Of a DNA stretch of 50,025 nt, positions 23,798 through 32,458 are shown one piece after another (position 1 is the first letter of the stretch; the number at the start of each line of letters is the position of its first letter). Source of the DNA: Acidobacteriota bacterium. GTDB lineage: Bacteria; Acidobacteriota; Blastocatellia; Pyrinomonadales; Pyrinomonadaceae. The notes under the pieces were generated by a model. The model did not search any database and was not told where the DNA came from. It saw nothing but the letters and a program-made list of their open reading frames with translations. The DNA is taken from the NCBI GenBank assembly GCA_019239425.1, contig JAFAZX010000065.1, forward strand, positions 1-50,025, in the 5' to 3' direction. Made by a program: the position numbers and the translations under genes.

Positions 23798-25474
23798 CTA
23801 CACCACCTTGCCGAGATACTGGTGGACGAAAGAGATTGCCACGGAGCCCTCGCCGACGCCCGAAGCAACGCGCTTGACCGAGCCTTTGCGCACGTCGCCG
23901 ACGGCGAAGACGCCGGGCACGTTCGTCTCCAGCAGGTACGGGTCGCGTTCGAGCGCCCACCCGCGCGGCCGCTTGCCTTCGCGCAGAAGGTCGGGGCCGG
24001 TCGGGATGAAGCCGCGCTCGTCGCGCTCGACGAGCCCAGCGAGCCACTCGGTGTGCGGCATCGCCCCGATGAAGATGAAGAGGTAGTTGGCGGGGACGGT
24101 GTTCGTCTCGCCGCTCTGCGAACAGCGGACGGTGATTGTTTCGAGATGCTCCTCGCCGCTCACGCCGACGACCGCCGAGTTGAATTCGACCTGTATGTTC
24201 GACGTCTGCCTTATCTCTTCAATCAGGTACTGCGACATGCTCTTCGACAGGCTGTCGCCGCGCACGAGCATCACGACCCGGCGCGCGTAGCGCGAGAAGT
24301 ACATTGCCGCCTGCCCCGCCGAGTTCGCGCCGCCGACGACGTAAACGTCCTGGTCTTTGCAAGTGACCGCCTCGGTCATCGCCGCGCCGTAATAGACGCC
24401 CGCGCCCGTGACCTTGTCCATGCCCGGCACGTCGAGCTTGCGCCACTGGACGCCGGTGGCGATGAGCAGCGCGTGGCAACTGATCTCGCCCCCGTCCGCG
24501 AAGCGCACGATGCGGTAAGGGCCTTCGGCGCGCGCGGCCGCGGCCTCCTGCGGCGAGAGTATCTCGACGCCGAAGCGGCGGGCCTGTGTGACGGCGCGCC
24601 GCGCGAGGTCTGCGCCCGAGAGTCCGGCGGGGAAGCCGAGGTAGTTCTCGATGCGGCTGGACATGCCGGCCTGCCCGCCCGGCGCCTCGCGCTCGATCAT
24701 CACGGTCTTCAAGCCTTCCGACGCGCCGTAGACGGCGGCGGCGAGCCCGGCCGGCCCGCCGCCGACAATCGCCAGGTCGTAGAACTCCTGTGCGGGGCGT
24801 GTGTTCAACCCCACGCGCCCGGCCATCTCCGCCGTCGAAGGTTCGGGCAGGCGCGCGCCGTCGGGGAAGATGACGAGCGGCAGGCGCTTCTTCTCCTCTT
24901 CGTCCAGCGAATCGACGAGCTGCTTCACCTCCGCGTCGCGCCCGGCCGTCTCCACGTCGAGCCACTGGTAGGGGACGTGGTTGCGCGCGAGGAAGTCTTT
25001 GAGCTGATGCGAGGCGGGCGACCAGCGCAGGCCGAGCACGCGGATGCCCTCGAAGGGCGGGCGGAAGTCGGCGCGCCAGTCGTCGAGCAGGTCGTCCAGA
25101 ACCGGATAGAGGTTCTCCTCCGGCGGATCCCAGGGTTTGAGCAGGTAGTGGTTGACGCCCGCCTCGTTGATGGCGCGGATGGCGGCGTCGGTGTCGGCGT
25201 AGGCGGTCAGGAGCGCGCGCTTGGCGTCGGGATAGAGCGCGGAGGCTTGTTGCAGGAACTCGACGCCGCTCATCCCCGGCATCCGTTGATCGACGAGGAA
25301 GAGGGCGGCCGGGTTGTTACGCACCTTCAATTCACGGACGAGGTCGAGCGCCGACTTTCCCGAGTCGGCGCGCAGCACGCGGTAGTCGCTCGCGTACCTG
25401 CGCCGCAGGTCGCGGTCTATAGCGCGTAAGACCTCTGCGTCGTCGTCCACCGTCAGGATCGCCGGTTTTGCCAT
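23798..25474 (-). CDS. Receiver domain fused to thioredoxin reductase-like FAD oxidoreductase
   Basis: 558 residues. An N-terminal receiver (1-125: ILTVDDDAEVL, phospho-acceptor Asp in LFLVDQRMPGMSG, Lys in YLLKPWDPP) is followed by a thioredoxin-like linker domain (140-220) and a low-molecular-weight thioredoxin-reductase-like module. FAD binding is at about 230 (LAIVGGGPAGLAAAVYGASE) and in VFAVGDVRKG; NAD(P) binding in VYVVGGANSAGQAA. The usual redox CxxC is absent: that position reads GVYYGAAMTEA, so it should not reduce thioredoxin in the classical way. ATG 25474 is chosen as the start of the receiver. A GACCGATACC site lies about 55 bases upstream. Confidence 0.92.
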   Translation of the reverse strand: MAKPAILTVDDDAEVLRAIDRDLRRRYASDYRVLRADSGKSALDLVRELKVRNNPAALFLVDQRMPGMSGVEFLQQASALYPDAKRALLTAYADTDAAIRAINEAGVNHYLLKPWDPPEENLYPVLDDLLDDWRADFRPPFEGIRVLGLRWSPASHQLKDFLARNHVPYQWLDVETAGRDAEVKQLVDSLDEEEKKRLPLVIFPDGARLPEPSTAEMAGRVGLNTRPAQEFYDLAIVGGGPAGLAAAVYGASEGLKTVMIEREAPGGQAGMSSRIENYLGFPAGLSGADLARRAVTQARRFGVEILSPQEAAAARAEGPYRIVRFADGGEISCHALLIATGVQWRKLDVPGMDKVTGAGVYYGAAMTEAVTCKDQDVYVVGGANSAGQAAMYFSRYARRVVMLVRGDSLSKSMSQYLIEEIRQTSNIQVEFNSAVVGVSGEEHLETITVRCSQSGETNTVPANYLFIFIGAMPHTEWLAGLVERDERGFIPTGPDLLREGKRPRGWALERDPYLLETNVPGVFAVGDVRKGSVKRVASGVGEGSVAISFVHQYLGKVV

Positions 25475-25514
25475 GGTGGGGAGGATGCCCCGATTGCCCG
25501 CGAATGTCCACAAT

Positions 25515-25529
25515 ACTTTGGTATCGGTC
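25515..25529 (-). promoter_or_regulatory. GACCGATACCAAAGT site upstream of the receiver/reductase operon
   Basis: The minus strand reads GACCGATACCAAAGT, then ATTGTGGACATTCGC. Blocks one and a GTGG-like block are kept, with shorter spacing than in modules b to e. It lies 41 to 55 bases before ATG 25474. Confidence 0.55.
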
Positions 25530-25570
25530 TGCCCCCCGATGCTATGCAGTTGAGTATGACTGAAAGAGAT

Positions 25571-25647
25571 TTCGCCACAGAGACACGGAGACACAGCTCG
25601 ATGCCTTTAGCTCTCAACAGGCTGTGCCTCTGTGTCTCTGTGGTGAA
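25571..25647. repeat. Imperfect 27-bp inverted repeat of the CACAGAGACACAG type
   Basis: Arms 25571-25597 (starts TTCGCCACAGAGACACGG) and 25621-25647 (ends CTCTGTGGTGAA) pair with about three mismatches around a 23-base loop. This low-complexity hairpin type is common between genes in environmental bacteria. It separates two minus-strand operons. Confidence 0.7.
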
Positions 25648-25701
25648 TTGCTCTCAGTTACCTCCGAGTGCAAACTCATATATCGCGAATCGAAAATAGG
25701 G

Positions 25702-27369
25702 TTACGGCTGCTCAACCAGGCTTTGCACGGTGACGTTGTTGGCCCGCAGCGTCGAGGCCGTCGCGCGCTGTAGGTCGGCCAGGGCCTTGCTGTAGTCGGT
25801 CTCGGCCTGGAGTTCGTTGGTGCGCGCGGCCGTCAGTTCGTTCTGCCGCTGGAGCAGCAGGAAGGTCGTCGAGCGGCCCACGTTGTAAAGTTTCTGCTCG
25901 CCGGCGAGCTGCTGCTCGGCGCTCTCCCTCGCGAGGCGCGAGGCGACGATGCGCTTCTGCGCGATGGCGACCGCCTGTGCGGCGTTGCGCACTTCCGCCG
26001 CGACCGTTTGCTCCTGCGAGCGGTACGAGGCCTCGTTCTGTTCTTTCTGAACTCGCGCCGTCGCCAGGTTGGCCTTCGCGGCCCGGTTGCGGAGCGGCAG
26101 GGAGATCGTCACCCCGACGTTTATCTCGCGCGTTTTGAAGTCGGAGATATTACTCAGGCTCTGGAAATAACCGCCCTGATAATTTGAAGGGACGGCGGGG
26201 CACGCCGCCGCGCCGCACGGCACCTGGTCGCCCGCCAGACCCGAGGAAGTGACCGAGCCGGTTAAATTGATTTCGGGCCTGGTCTGGTTGCGGTAGTACT
26301 GAACGTCAATCGAGTTGATCTCCTTCTGGAGATTCAACCTCGACAGCTCGGGCCGGTTCTGGCGGGCCTCTTCGAGTGCGCCGTCGAGGTCAACCGGCGA
26401 CATGTCGAGAGCCGGCGTGTCGGTGGGCGTAATCTGCGCCGACCATTCGGGCGCGGCCGAGTCCTTCAGCAACAACCGCTTGAGGGAGTTCTCCGCCGTC
26501 GTGACGCCCTGAGTCGCCTCCAACAGGTTCGCCTCGCGCGTGGCGATGTCGGTGAGCACCTGCGCCCGATCCAGAGGGGCCATGGTGCCGGCCGCGATCT
26601 GCGCCTCGACGTTCTTCAGGTTCTGTCGGGAGACGTTCAGGCTCTCAAGCTGGTTCTGCTGGTTGCGCAGCGCGAAGACGAGGTTCCAATAAGCGCCTTG
26701 CGCCTGCGAGATGATTTCGATGGTGCGCCGCCGGAAGTCGGCGTCCGTCTGTGAGAGCACTTTTTTCTGCACCCGGATGGCGTGACGGCTCGCGTCAATA
26801 GAGCGGTTGCGCAGCAGCGGCTGCGTGTAGAGCAGGGTCAGGGCGGACGAGTAATAGGGACTCAGCGTGCTGTTCGTGGCGCTCGTCGTCGTGCGCGCGT
26901 TGTTGAACTGTAGCTCGTAAGCGCCGCCGCCGGTTTCGAAGTATTTGCTGAGCGCCGAGTTGAAGTTGAAGGTCTTGGTCGAAACCCTCCCGCTCGCGCC
27001 TGCGCCGGAGAAGACGCTCGTGGCGGGGGTGACGCGCTGGTCGAAACTGGGCGTGACGCTGAAGACCGGATCGTAGACCCCGTACAGCGCCCGCAGCCTT
27101 TGTTCGGCGACGCGCACGTCGCCGCGCGCGACCTCGATGTCGTTGTTGCTCTCCAGCGCCCTGCGAATCGTGTCGTCCATCGAGAGCGCCAGGACGTTGT
27201 CGCCCGCGACGCCCAGCCGCGTCAGGTCGGGCAGCGGCGGCGCGGGCGGTGTTTGAATCTGCTCCTGCCCCGGCGTCGGCACAGGCGTCTGCGCGACGGC
27301 CGCGGAAGAGACAAGCAGCAGCAGCGCCGGCAGCGACGCCCTCGTTATCGCTTTAGCCAAACGGTTCAT
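25702..27369 (-). CDS. TolC-family outer-membrane efflux protein
   Basis: A 555-residue outer-membrane channel component. A signal peptide (ASLPALLLLVSSAAVAQ) precedes a Pro-rich linker and two repeats of the outer membrane efflux domain with long helical hairpins (LALSMDDTIRRALESNNDIE; second repeat around LDGALEEARQNRPELSRLNL). It would form the exit duct for the RND pump encoded at 31046-35614. It is divergent from the sigma-54 activator, and a GG-N10-GC promoter (27441-27458) and the 12-6-12 inverted repeat (27503-27532) lie upstream. Confidence 0.93.
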   Translation of the reverse strand: MNRLAKAITRASLPALLLLVSSAAVAQTPVPTPGQEQIQTPPAPPLPDLTRLGVAGDNVLALSMDDTIRRALESNNDIEVARGDVRVAEQRLRALYGVYDPVFSVTPSFDQRVTPATSVFSGAGASGRVSTKTFNFNSALSKYFETGGGAYELQFNNARTTTSATNSTLSPYYSSALTLLYTQPLLRNRSIDASRHAIRVQKKVLSQTDADFRRRTIEIISQAQGAYWNLVFALRNQQNQLESLNVSRQNLKNVEAQIAAGTMAPLDRAQVLTDIATREANLLEATQGVTTAENSLKRLLLKDSAAPEWSAQITPTDTPALDMSPVDLDGALEEARQNRPELSRLNLQKEINSIDVQYYRNQTRPEINLTGSVTSSGLAGDQVPCGAAACPAVPSNYQGGYFQSLSNISDFKTREINVGVTISLPLRNRAAKANLATARVQKEQNEASYRSQEQTVAAEVRNAAQAVAIAQKRIVASRLARESAEQQLAGEQKLYNVGRSTTFLLLQRQNELTAARTNELQAETDYSKALADLQRATASTLRANNVTVQSLVEQP

Positions 27370-27440
27370 TGTTTCGCCCCCTCCGGTAGCTTTGCTCGAC
27401 GGCCCCGTTCATGTTTCGGCCTGCCGCTGGGCTGGGCCTG

Positions 27441-27458
27441 AAGCAACGGGTATGCCAA
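27441..27458 (-). promoter_or_regulatory. Sigma-54 promoter of tolC
   Basis: The minus strand reads TTGGCATACCCGTTGCTT: GG and GC are 10 bases apart, close to the TGGCAC-N5-TTGCA consensus. It lies about 70 bases before the TolC start. Confidence 0.8.
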
Positions 27459-27502
27459 CCCGGCATTGTTTGTATTCAGGCGGGACGAGGCGAAGTGAGG
27501 TC

Positions 27503-27532
27503 GTGATTTCACTAATGGGCTCGTGAATTCGC
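27503..27532. promoter_or_regulatory. Activator-binding inverted repeat 1 (12-6-12)
   Basis: GTGATTTCACTA, six bases, TCGTGAATTCGC. It has the same half-site and spacing as the repeats at 29618 and 30811. Centred about 60 bases upstream of the tolC -24 element, it is placed like an enhancer site. Confidence 0.65.
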
Positions 27533-27686
27533 GAGACGTTTGTTGCGCGCGGGCGCGCCGTCGCCTCAAAGGCGGCGGGCAAGGTAGGTGAGCACGGGAA
27601 CAGTTGCCACTAAACGAATTCTTGTGGACGCGCCTCTCAATCGTTGGTAGGCTGTGCGCTTGAATTAAGCCCCGCCAGGCAGTGAC

Positions 27687-29252
27687 ATGAGCGAGAACCA
27701 CTCCCAAGTCATCCTTGAGGTCGCGAAGGCCATCGGCGCGCACCTGGAACTGCCGGACGTGCTGGCCGCACTGAACGCGACGCTGAAGCCCGTCGTCCAC
27801 TTCGACACCATCGGCATCGGGATACTGGAAGGCGAGGAGATAAGAGTTCATTCTCTCCACATCGAAGGTTTCGCCCGCAGGGCGGGAGAGTCCCCCGAAA
27901 GCCTCGTGGCGCGTTACGCGCCCGAGGTCGATAACACGCTCAGGATTCCGGTGAGCGAACATGTCTTCAGCGAGTTCATCACGTCCCGCCGGCCGTACGT
28001 CTGTACTGACCTTGAGACCCGGAGACGCTTCGCCAGTGACGAGAGGCATTGGAAGTACGGATTCCGCAGCTACGTCTGCATCCCGCTCGTCAAGCAGGAC
28101 GAGCTGATCGGCGACATCGCATACCTGTCGAAAGAGAAGGGTAACTACACCGACGGGCAAGTTCAGTTATTGCGCGGCGTGTCAGACGTGGTCTCGCTCG
28201 CGGTCGCCAACGCCCTGGCCTACGAAGAGATCAAGAAACTGAAGGAGCGATTGCAAGTAGAGAACCGGCTGCTCCAGGACGAGGTCATCCAGCGTTCGAA
28301 CTACGAGGAGATCGTCGGCTCCTCGACCTCGCTGCAAAAGGTCATCGCCGCGATTGAGAAGGTCGCGCGGACGGACTCGACCGTCCTCCTCACCGGCGAG
28401 ACCGGGACGGGGAAGGAGCTGGTCGCGCACGCCATCCACCGCCGTAGCCCTCGCGCGAATCGTGCGCTGGTCAAGGTCAACCTCGCGGCGCTGCCGAAGG
28501 AGTTGATCGCGAGCGAACTGTTCGGCCACGAGAAGGGCGCGTTTACCGGCGCGATGCAGCAACGCGTGGGACGATTCGAAGCGGCCAACGGCGGCACCAT
28601 TTTTCTCGACGAAATCGGAGAGTTGAGTCCGGAGATGCAGGTCGCGCTGCTGCGCGTGCTTCAGGAGAAGGAGTTCGAGCGGGTCGGCGGCAACCGGACT
28701 ATCAGGACGGACGTGCGCGTCATCGCCGCGACCAACCGCGACCTGCAACGAGATGTCGCCGAAGGGCACTTCCGCGCGGACTTGTATTACAGGCTGAACG
28801 TCTTCCCCCTACACATCCCGCCCCTGCGCGAGCGGACGGATGACATCCCCGTCCTCGTCGATTATTTCGCGGCGAAACTCGCGGCCCAGATGGGGAAACG
28901 GATTCGCCAGATAGAGAAGCGGTCGCTGGCAGAGATGCAGGCGTACGGGTGGCCCGGGAACATCCGCGAGTTGCAGAACGTCATCGAGCGCCACGTCATT
29001 CTCGCCGACGGCGAAGTCTTACGTCTGGAGCCGGGCACGCTCGTGACGGCAGCTCAACAGCCGAATGCCCACACGGCCGCGCCCGAAAATTTTTCCGGGC
29101 CGAAGGAGGAGATCGAGGCGGTGCTGCGCGAGACCGGCGGGCGCGTCTCCGGCCCGCAGGGTGCCGCCGCCCGCCTGGGCCTGCCCGCCTCGACGCTCGA
29201 ATCAAGGATTCGTGCGCTGAAGATCAACAAACACCAGTTTCATCAGAACTGA
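27687..29252 (+). CDS. GAF-domain sigma-54 dependent transcriptional activator
   Basis: A 521-residue bacterial enhancer-binding protein. A GAF sensor domain covers about 15-170 (VHFDTIGIGILEGEEIRVHS; YGFRSYVCIPLVKQDELIGD), a helical linker 175-205 follows, then the AAA+ domain: Walker A GETGTGKE near 237, GAFTGA near 284, Walker B GGTIFLDEIGEL, and WPGNIRELQNVIERHVILAD. A Fis-type HTH ends the protein (GPQGAAARLGLPASTLESRI). It lies between tolC and the protease/RND genes, all of which have sigma-54 promoters and a shared inverted repeat, so it is the obvious activator of the efflux regulon. No receiver is present; the signal is a ligand or redox cue at the GAF domain. Confidence 0.94.
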   Translation: MSENHSQVILEVAKAIGAHLELPDVLAALNATLKPVVHFDTIGIGILEGEEIRVHSLHIEGFARRAGESPESLVARYAPEVDNTLRIPVSEHVFSEFITSRRPYVCTDLETRRRFASDERHWKYGFRSYVCIPLVKQDELIGDIAYLSKEKGNYTDGQVQLLRGVSDVVSLAVANALAYEEIKKLKERLQVENRLLQDEVIQRSNYEEIVGSSTSLQKVIAAIEKVARTDSTVLLTGETGTGKELVAHAIHRRSPRANRALVKVNLAALPKELIASELFGHEKGAFTGAMQQRVGRFEAANGGTIFLDEIGELSPEMQVALLRVLQEKEFERVGGNRTIRTDVRVIAATNRDLQRDVAEGHFRADLYYRLNVFPLHIPPLRERTDDIPVLVDYFAAKLAAQMGKRIRQIEKRSLAEMQAYGWPGNIRELQNVIERHVILADGEVLRLEPGTLVTAAQQPNAHTAAPENFSGPKEEIEAVLRETGGRVSGPQGAAARLGLPASTLESRIRALKINKHQFHQN

Positions 29253-29302
29253 GACGAGGCGGCACGCGGCGTGCTCTACGTTGCCGGCGGAGGTAAAAGG
29301 GC

Positions 29303-29608
29303 GTGCTGAAGATAATCACGACAGTTCGAGAAGAGACCGAATCAATCCGGGTGCATCTCTACGGGCAGTTCACCGAGGAATATGTCCCCGAGGTTGAGAA
29401 GGTGCTGTCCGGGCGGGACGCGTGCCCACGGAAAGTCGTGCTGGAATTGTCGCACGTCACGTTCGTGGATCGCGAGGCCATGAGGTTTCTATGCGGCACG
29501 AAGTCCAGGAACATCTCCGTCGAAAACGTCCCGTCCTACGTCACGCGCTGGATCGAGCAAGAGAACCGCTGCGGCCCCGCCCCCACTCCTGCCCTCCGGA
29601 AGAAGTAA
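29303..29608 (+). CDS. Small STAS-like protein next to the GAF/sigma-54 activator
   Basis: A 101-residue soluble protein (MLKIITTVREETESIRVHLY; VVLELSHVTFVDREAMRFLC; YVTRWIEQE) with the alternating strand/helix pattern of anti-sigma-antagonist STAS domains. The phospho-acceptor Ser position reads VDREA, so classical phosphorylation is doubtful. It starts at GTG 29303, with GGAGG ten bases upstream, 50 bases after the activator. A paralogue at 49311 also follows an activator of this family, so the two gene types form a conserved pair. A role in modulating the activator is inferred. Confidence 0.75.
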   Translation: MLKIITTVREETESIRVHLYGQFTEEYVPEVEKVLSGRDACPRKVVLELSHVTFVDREAMRFLCGTKSRNISVENVPSYVTRWIEQENRCGPAPTPALRKK

Positions 29609-29617
29609 CCGCCCGCC

Positions 29618-29647
29618 GTGAATTCATGAACGACTTCACGAAATCAC
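29618..29647. promoter_or_regulatory. Activator-binding inverted repeat 2 (12-6-12)
   Basis: GTGAATTCATGA, six bases, TCACGAAATCAC. It is centred about 68 bases upstream of the sigma-54 promoter at 29700. Confidence 0.65.
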
Positions 29648-29699
29648 AAAGCCCCCGCCCTTCCTCGTAACCCGCAATCAAGATTCAACAGCTATCGTG

Positions 29700-29716
29700 C
29701 TGGAACGTCCGTTGCA
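29700..29716 (+). promoter_or_regulatory. Sigma-54 promoter of the HtrA-like protease gene
   Basis: CTGGAACGTCCGTTGCA: GG and GC are 10 bases apart, with a consensus TTGCA at -12. It lies about 30 bases before the start codon. Confidence 0.8.
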
Positions 29717-29746
29717 TTCCGCAGTCGTGAAAGGCGGAGTAGCGAT

Positions 29747-30790
29747 ATGACGTTGAAAGTTCGATCAGCGCTTTTACTAGCTTTGATGATTCTCCCAGCG
29801 GCCTGGACACCGACCGCGGGTCAGCAACTCCGCGAAGCATTCCGCAAAGTCAGACAGTCGGTCGTCATCGTCAGGACGAAACAGGTCGAAGTGGCGCCCG
29901 CGCCCGGACAGGTCGTGTCCGTCGTTGACGGCCTGGGCTCCGGGGTGGTCGTCTCCAACGACGGCAAAATCTTAACCGCCGCGCACGTCGTGCAGACGGC
30001 GGATGTGGCACAGGTCGAGTTCCCCGACGGCCAGCTCATTGACGCTCACGTCATCGGTTCCGATGTCCGCGCCGATGTCGCCTTGCTCAAGCTCGACCAT
30101 CCGCCGGCGAATATCACACCCGCCCAGGTCGGCGATTCGGACAAGGTTGAGGTCGGGGATCAGATATTCGTGGTCGGCGCCCCCTACGGCCTCGGCCAGA
30201 CGCTCACCGCCGGGCACGTGAGCGGGCGGCACCGGCTCGATAAGAAGCCTCAGAGCTTGACGGCTGTCGAGTTTGTACAGACTGATGCCGCCGTCAACTC
30301 CGGCAATTCCGGCAGCCCCGTCTTCACGCTGGACGGCGAGGTGGTCGGGATTGTGAGCAGCATCGTGAGCCAGTCGGGCGGGTCAGAGGGTTTGGCTTTC
30401 GCCACGGCCTCGAACACCGCGAAGCGCCTCCTGCTGGAGCGGAAGCCGTTCTGGTCGGGCATCGATGGACTTCTCGTCACCGGCGAATTGGCGAGAGCCC
30501 TCAACCTGCCGCAGCCGGCGGGAGTGCTCGTCCAGCGCGTCGCCGAAGGCTCAATCGCGTCCCGCCTGGGAATCCAGCCGGGGACGCTGCGCGCGAACGT
30601 CGGGGGCGAAGACCTTTTGCTCGGGGGAGACATCATCCTTAACGCGAACGGAGTCCCGGTCGCAGAGAACGACGGCAGCTACGACACGATCCTGAACAAC
30701 ATCGCCGCGCTCAAACCGGGAGACACCCTCGTCGTCATGGTTTTTCGCCAGGGTCTCTTCGTGAAACTGTCTACCACCATCGAACCGTAA
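29747..30790 (+). CDS. HtrA-like periplasmic serine protease with PDZ domain
   Basis: A 347-residue trypsin-fold protease. A signal peptide (about 1-25) precedes the catalytic domain with His80 (LTAAHVVQTAD), Asp110 (VRADVALLKLD) and Ser188 (NSGNSGSP). A PDZ domain follows at about 235-345 (GVLVQRVAEGSIASRLGIQ; LLGGDIILNANGVPV). This is the DegP/HtrA plan with a single PDZ domain; such proteases clear misfolded envelope proteins. Its sigma-54 promoter and the 12-6-12 repeat place it in the same regulon as tolC and the RND pump, combining efflux with envelope quality control. Confidence 0.92.
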   Translation: MTLKVRSALLLALMILPAAWTPTAGQQLREAFRKVRQSVVIVRTKQVEVAPAPGQVVSVVDGLGSGVVVSNDGKILTAAHVVQTADVAQVEFPDGQLIDAHVIGSDVRADVALLKLDHPPANITPAQVGDSDKVEVGDQIFVVGAPYGLGQTLTAGHVSGRHRLDKKPQSLTAVEFVQTDAAVNSGNSGSPVFTLDGEVVGIVSSIVSQSGGSEGLAFATASNTAKRLLLERKPFWSGIDGLLVTGELARALNLPQPAGVLVQRVAEGSIASRLGIQPGTLRANVGGEDLLLGGDIILNANGVPVAENDGSYDTILNNIAALKPGDTLVVMVFRQGLFVKLSTTIEP

Positions 30791-30805
30791 CCGCCGCATT
30801 TACTC

Positions 30806-30841
30806 GTCGTGATTTCGCGAACCCGTTCGCGAAATCACGAC
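30806..30841. promoter_or_regulatory. Activator-binding inverted repeat 3, perfect 17-bp palindrome
   Basis: GTCGTGATTTCGCGAAC, two bases, then its exact complement. It contains the 12-6-12 form GTGATTTCGCGA / TCGCGAAATCAC shared with repeats 1 and 2 and is the most symmetrical copy. Its centre is about 126 bases upstream of the sigma-54 promoter of the RND operon. It also follows the protease gene by 15 bases and might fold as a hairpin in that transcript. Confidence 0.75.
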
Positions 30842-30948
30842 CTCACAATTCCTCCCCGCACGACGCGCACGATCCTTTTAATTAACGCGCGCACCCGCAT
30901 TCTCCTCATAACACCGAGCGCAGGTAACCGACTGTCACGCGAAACGGC

Positions 30949-30966
30949 GTGGCAGGGCAGTTGCTT
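30949..30966 (+). promoter_or_regulatory. Sigma-54 promoter of the RND efflux operon
   Basis: GTGGCAGGGCAGTTGCTT: GG and GC are 10 bases apart, with TGGCA and TTGCT as -24 and -12 elements. It lies about 80 bases before the adaptor gene. Confidence 0.8.
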
Positions 30967-31045
30967 CGTGGCTGGTCAAGAACACTCAGTGACGGTCAAA
31001 GGGTCGTCATGCCCGGGATGAACCGTGAGAGGGAGGGTACTCATC

Positions 31046-32428
31046 ATGACTGCGAGACTAAAGAACATGCTGGCGAAGCGTAAGCTGATAATCCTAGCGA
31101 CGGTTGCGGTCATCGGTGTGATCCTCGGCGGTCTGCTCGTGGCGGGTCGGCCGAACAAGCCGGCGCAGGCGGCGCCGCGGCCGCTCGACGTGGAGGTCTT
31201 CCGGGTCGAGCAGAAGGACGTGCCCGTCTACAGCGAGTGGATCGGCACGACCGAGGGCCTGACCAACGCGGAGATCAAGGCACAGGTGTCCGGCTACCTC
31301 CTCAGCAAGAACTACACCGAGGGCGCTTTCGTGAGGAGGGGCCAGTTGCTCTTCGAGATAGACCCGCGGCCGTTGCAGGCGGCGCTCGACCAGACGCGCA
31401 GCAAACTCGCGCAGGCTCAGGGGCAGCTCTCGCAGGCCGAGAGTCAGCTCGCGCAGGCCGAGGCGCAGGTCGCGCAGACCAGGAGTCAACTCGCGCAGGC
31501 CGAGGCACAGGTCTTACGGGCCGAGGCGGATCAGGGGAAGACGCAGCTCGACGTGAACCGCAGAACCTCGCTCGTCAAAGACGGCGTGGTCTCGCGCGAG
31601 GAGTACGACAACGCCTTCCAGGCGAACCGCGCGGCCGAGGCCCAGGTCACCGCCGCCACGGCGGGAGTCAAGACGGCGGCGGCGCAGGTGCAGGCGGCGC
31701 AGGCTCAGGTCAAGACGGCCGGCTCGGTCATCGTCTCCGCGAAGGCGCAGGTGCAGGCGGCCGAGGCCGAGGTGAGGACGGCGGAACTCAACCTCGGCTT
31801 CACCCGCATCGTCTCGCCGATTGACGGCATCGCCGGTATCGCCAAAGCGCAGGTCGGCGATCTCGTCAGCCCCGCGAGCGACGCGCTGACCACGGTCTCG
31901 ACCGTTGACCCCATCAAGGTCTACTTCACGCTCAGCGAGCAGGAGTACCTCGGCTTCACCAAGCGCAACCCGACGCAGGCGGAGAAGGACGCGGCGAACC
32001 GCAGTCTCGAACTGGAGCTGATTCTCGCCGACGGGAGCGTCTACCCGGAGCGCGGGCGGTTCTTCATCGCCGACCGGCAGGTGGACGCGAAGACGGGCGC
32101 GATCCGCATGGCGGGCATCTTCTCGAATCCGGGGAACGTGCTGCGCCCCGGCCAGTACGGCCGCGTCCGCGCCGTCACGACGACGAGCGCGGGCGCGCTG
32201 CTCGTCCCGCAGCGCGCCGTCTCCGAGTTGCAGGGCGGCTATCAGGTCGCGGTCGTCGGCGGCGACAACAAGGTCGAGATACGCACGGTGAAGGTCGGCG
32301 AGCACACGGGCTCGATGTGGATTATCGAGGACGGGTTGAAGGCCGGCGAGTCCGTCGTCGTCGAAGGGACGCAGAAGGTCAAACCGGGCGTTACGGTCAA
32401 CCCGAAGCCGGCCGCGGCGGCGAACTGA
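31046..32428 (+). CDS. RND efflux periplasmic adaptor subunit (HlyD/MFP family)
   Basis: About 460 residues. An N-terminal membrane anchor (LIILATVAVIGVILGGLLVA) is followed by a lipoyl/barrel-sandwich segment (IKAQVSGYLLSKNYTEGAFV; FEIDPRPLQAALDQ). A very long helical hairpin of Gln/Ala-rich repeats (SQAESQLAQAEAQVAQ type, about 110-240) comes next, then the beta-barrel and membrane-proximal domains (IDGIAGIAKAQVGDLVSP; RAVSELQGGYQVAVV). It links the RND pump to TolC. ATG 31046 has GAGGGAGGG upstream; a GTG at 31025 in the same frame is less likely. It is cotranscribed with the pump gene 30 bases downstream. Confidence 0.94.
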   Translation: MTARLKNMLAKRKLIILATVAVIGVILGGLLVAGRPNKPAQAAPRPLDVEVFRVEQKDVPVYSEWIGTTEGLTNAEIKAQVSGYLLSKNYTEGAFVRRGQLLFEIDPRPLQAALDQTRSKLAQAQGQLSQAESQLAQAEAQVAQTRSQLAQAEAQVLRAEADQGKTQLDVNRRTSLVKDGVVSREEYDNAFQANRAAEAQVTAATAGVKTAAAQVQAAQAQVKTAGSVIVSAKAQVQAAEAEVRTAELNLGFTRIVSPIDGIAGIAKAQVGDLVSPASDALTTVSTVDPIKVYFTLSEQEYLGFTKRNPTQAEKDAANRSLELELILADGSVYPERGRFFIADRQVDAKTGAIRMAGIFSNPGNVLRPGQYGRVRAVTTTSAGALLVPQRAVSELQGGYQVAVVGGDNKVEIRTVKVGEHTGSMWIIEDGLKAGESVVVEGTQKVKPGVTVNPKPAAAAN

Positions 32429-32458
32429 ACCTGTCGGGCGTGAAAGAGAGCCGAAGCA

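Noticed and set aside
23540..25429. A 629-codon plus-strand open frame opposite the receiver/reductase and kinase genes
   Set aside because: Antisense shadow; the composition is Arg/Val/Asp/His-rich and shows no domain, while the minus strand has two complete, motif-rich proteins.
25571..25647. CRISPR-like or insertion-sequence end
   Set aside because: Only one imperfect inverted repeat pair with no spacers, no transposase and no target duplication; it is a common low-complexity intergenic hairpin.
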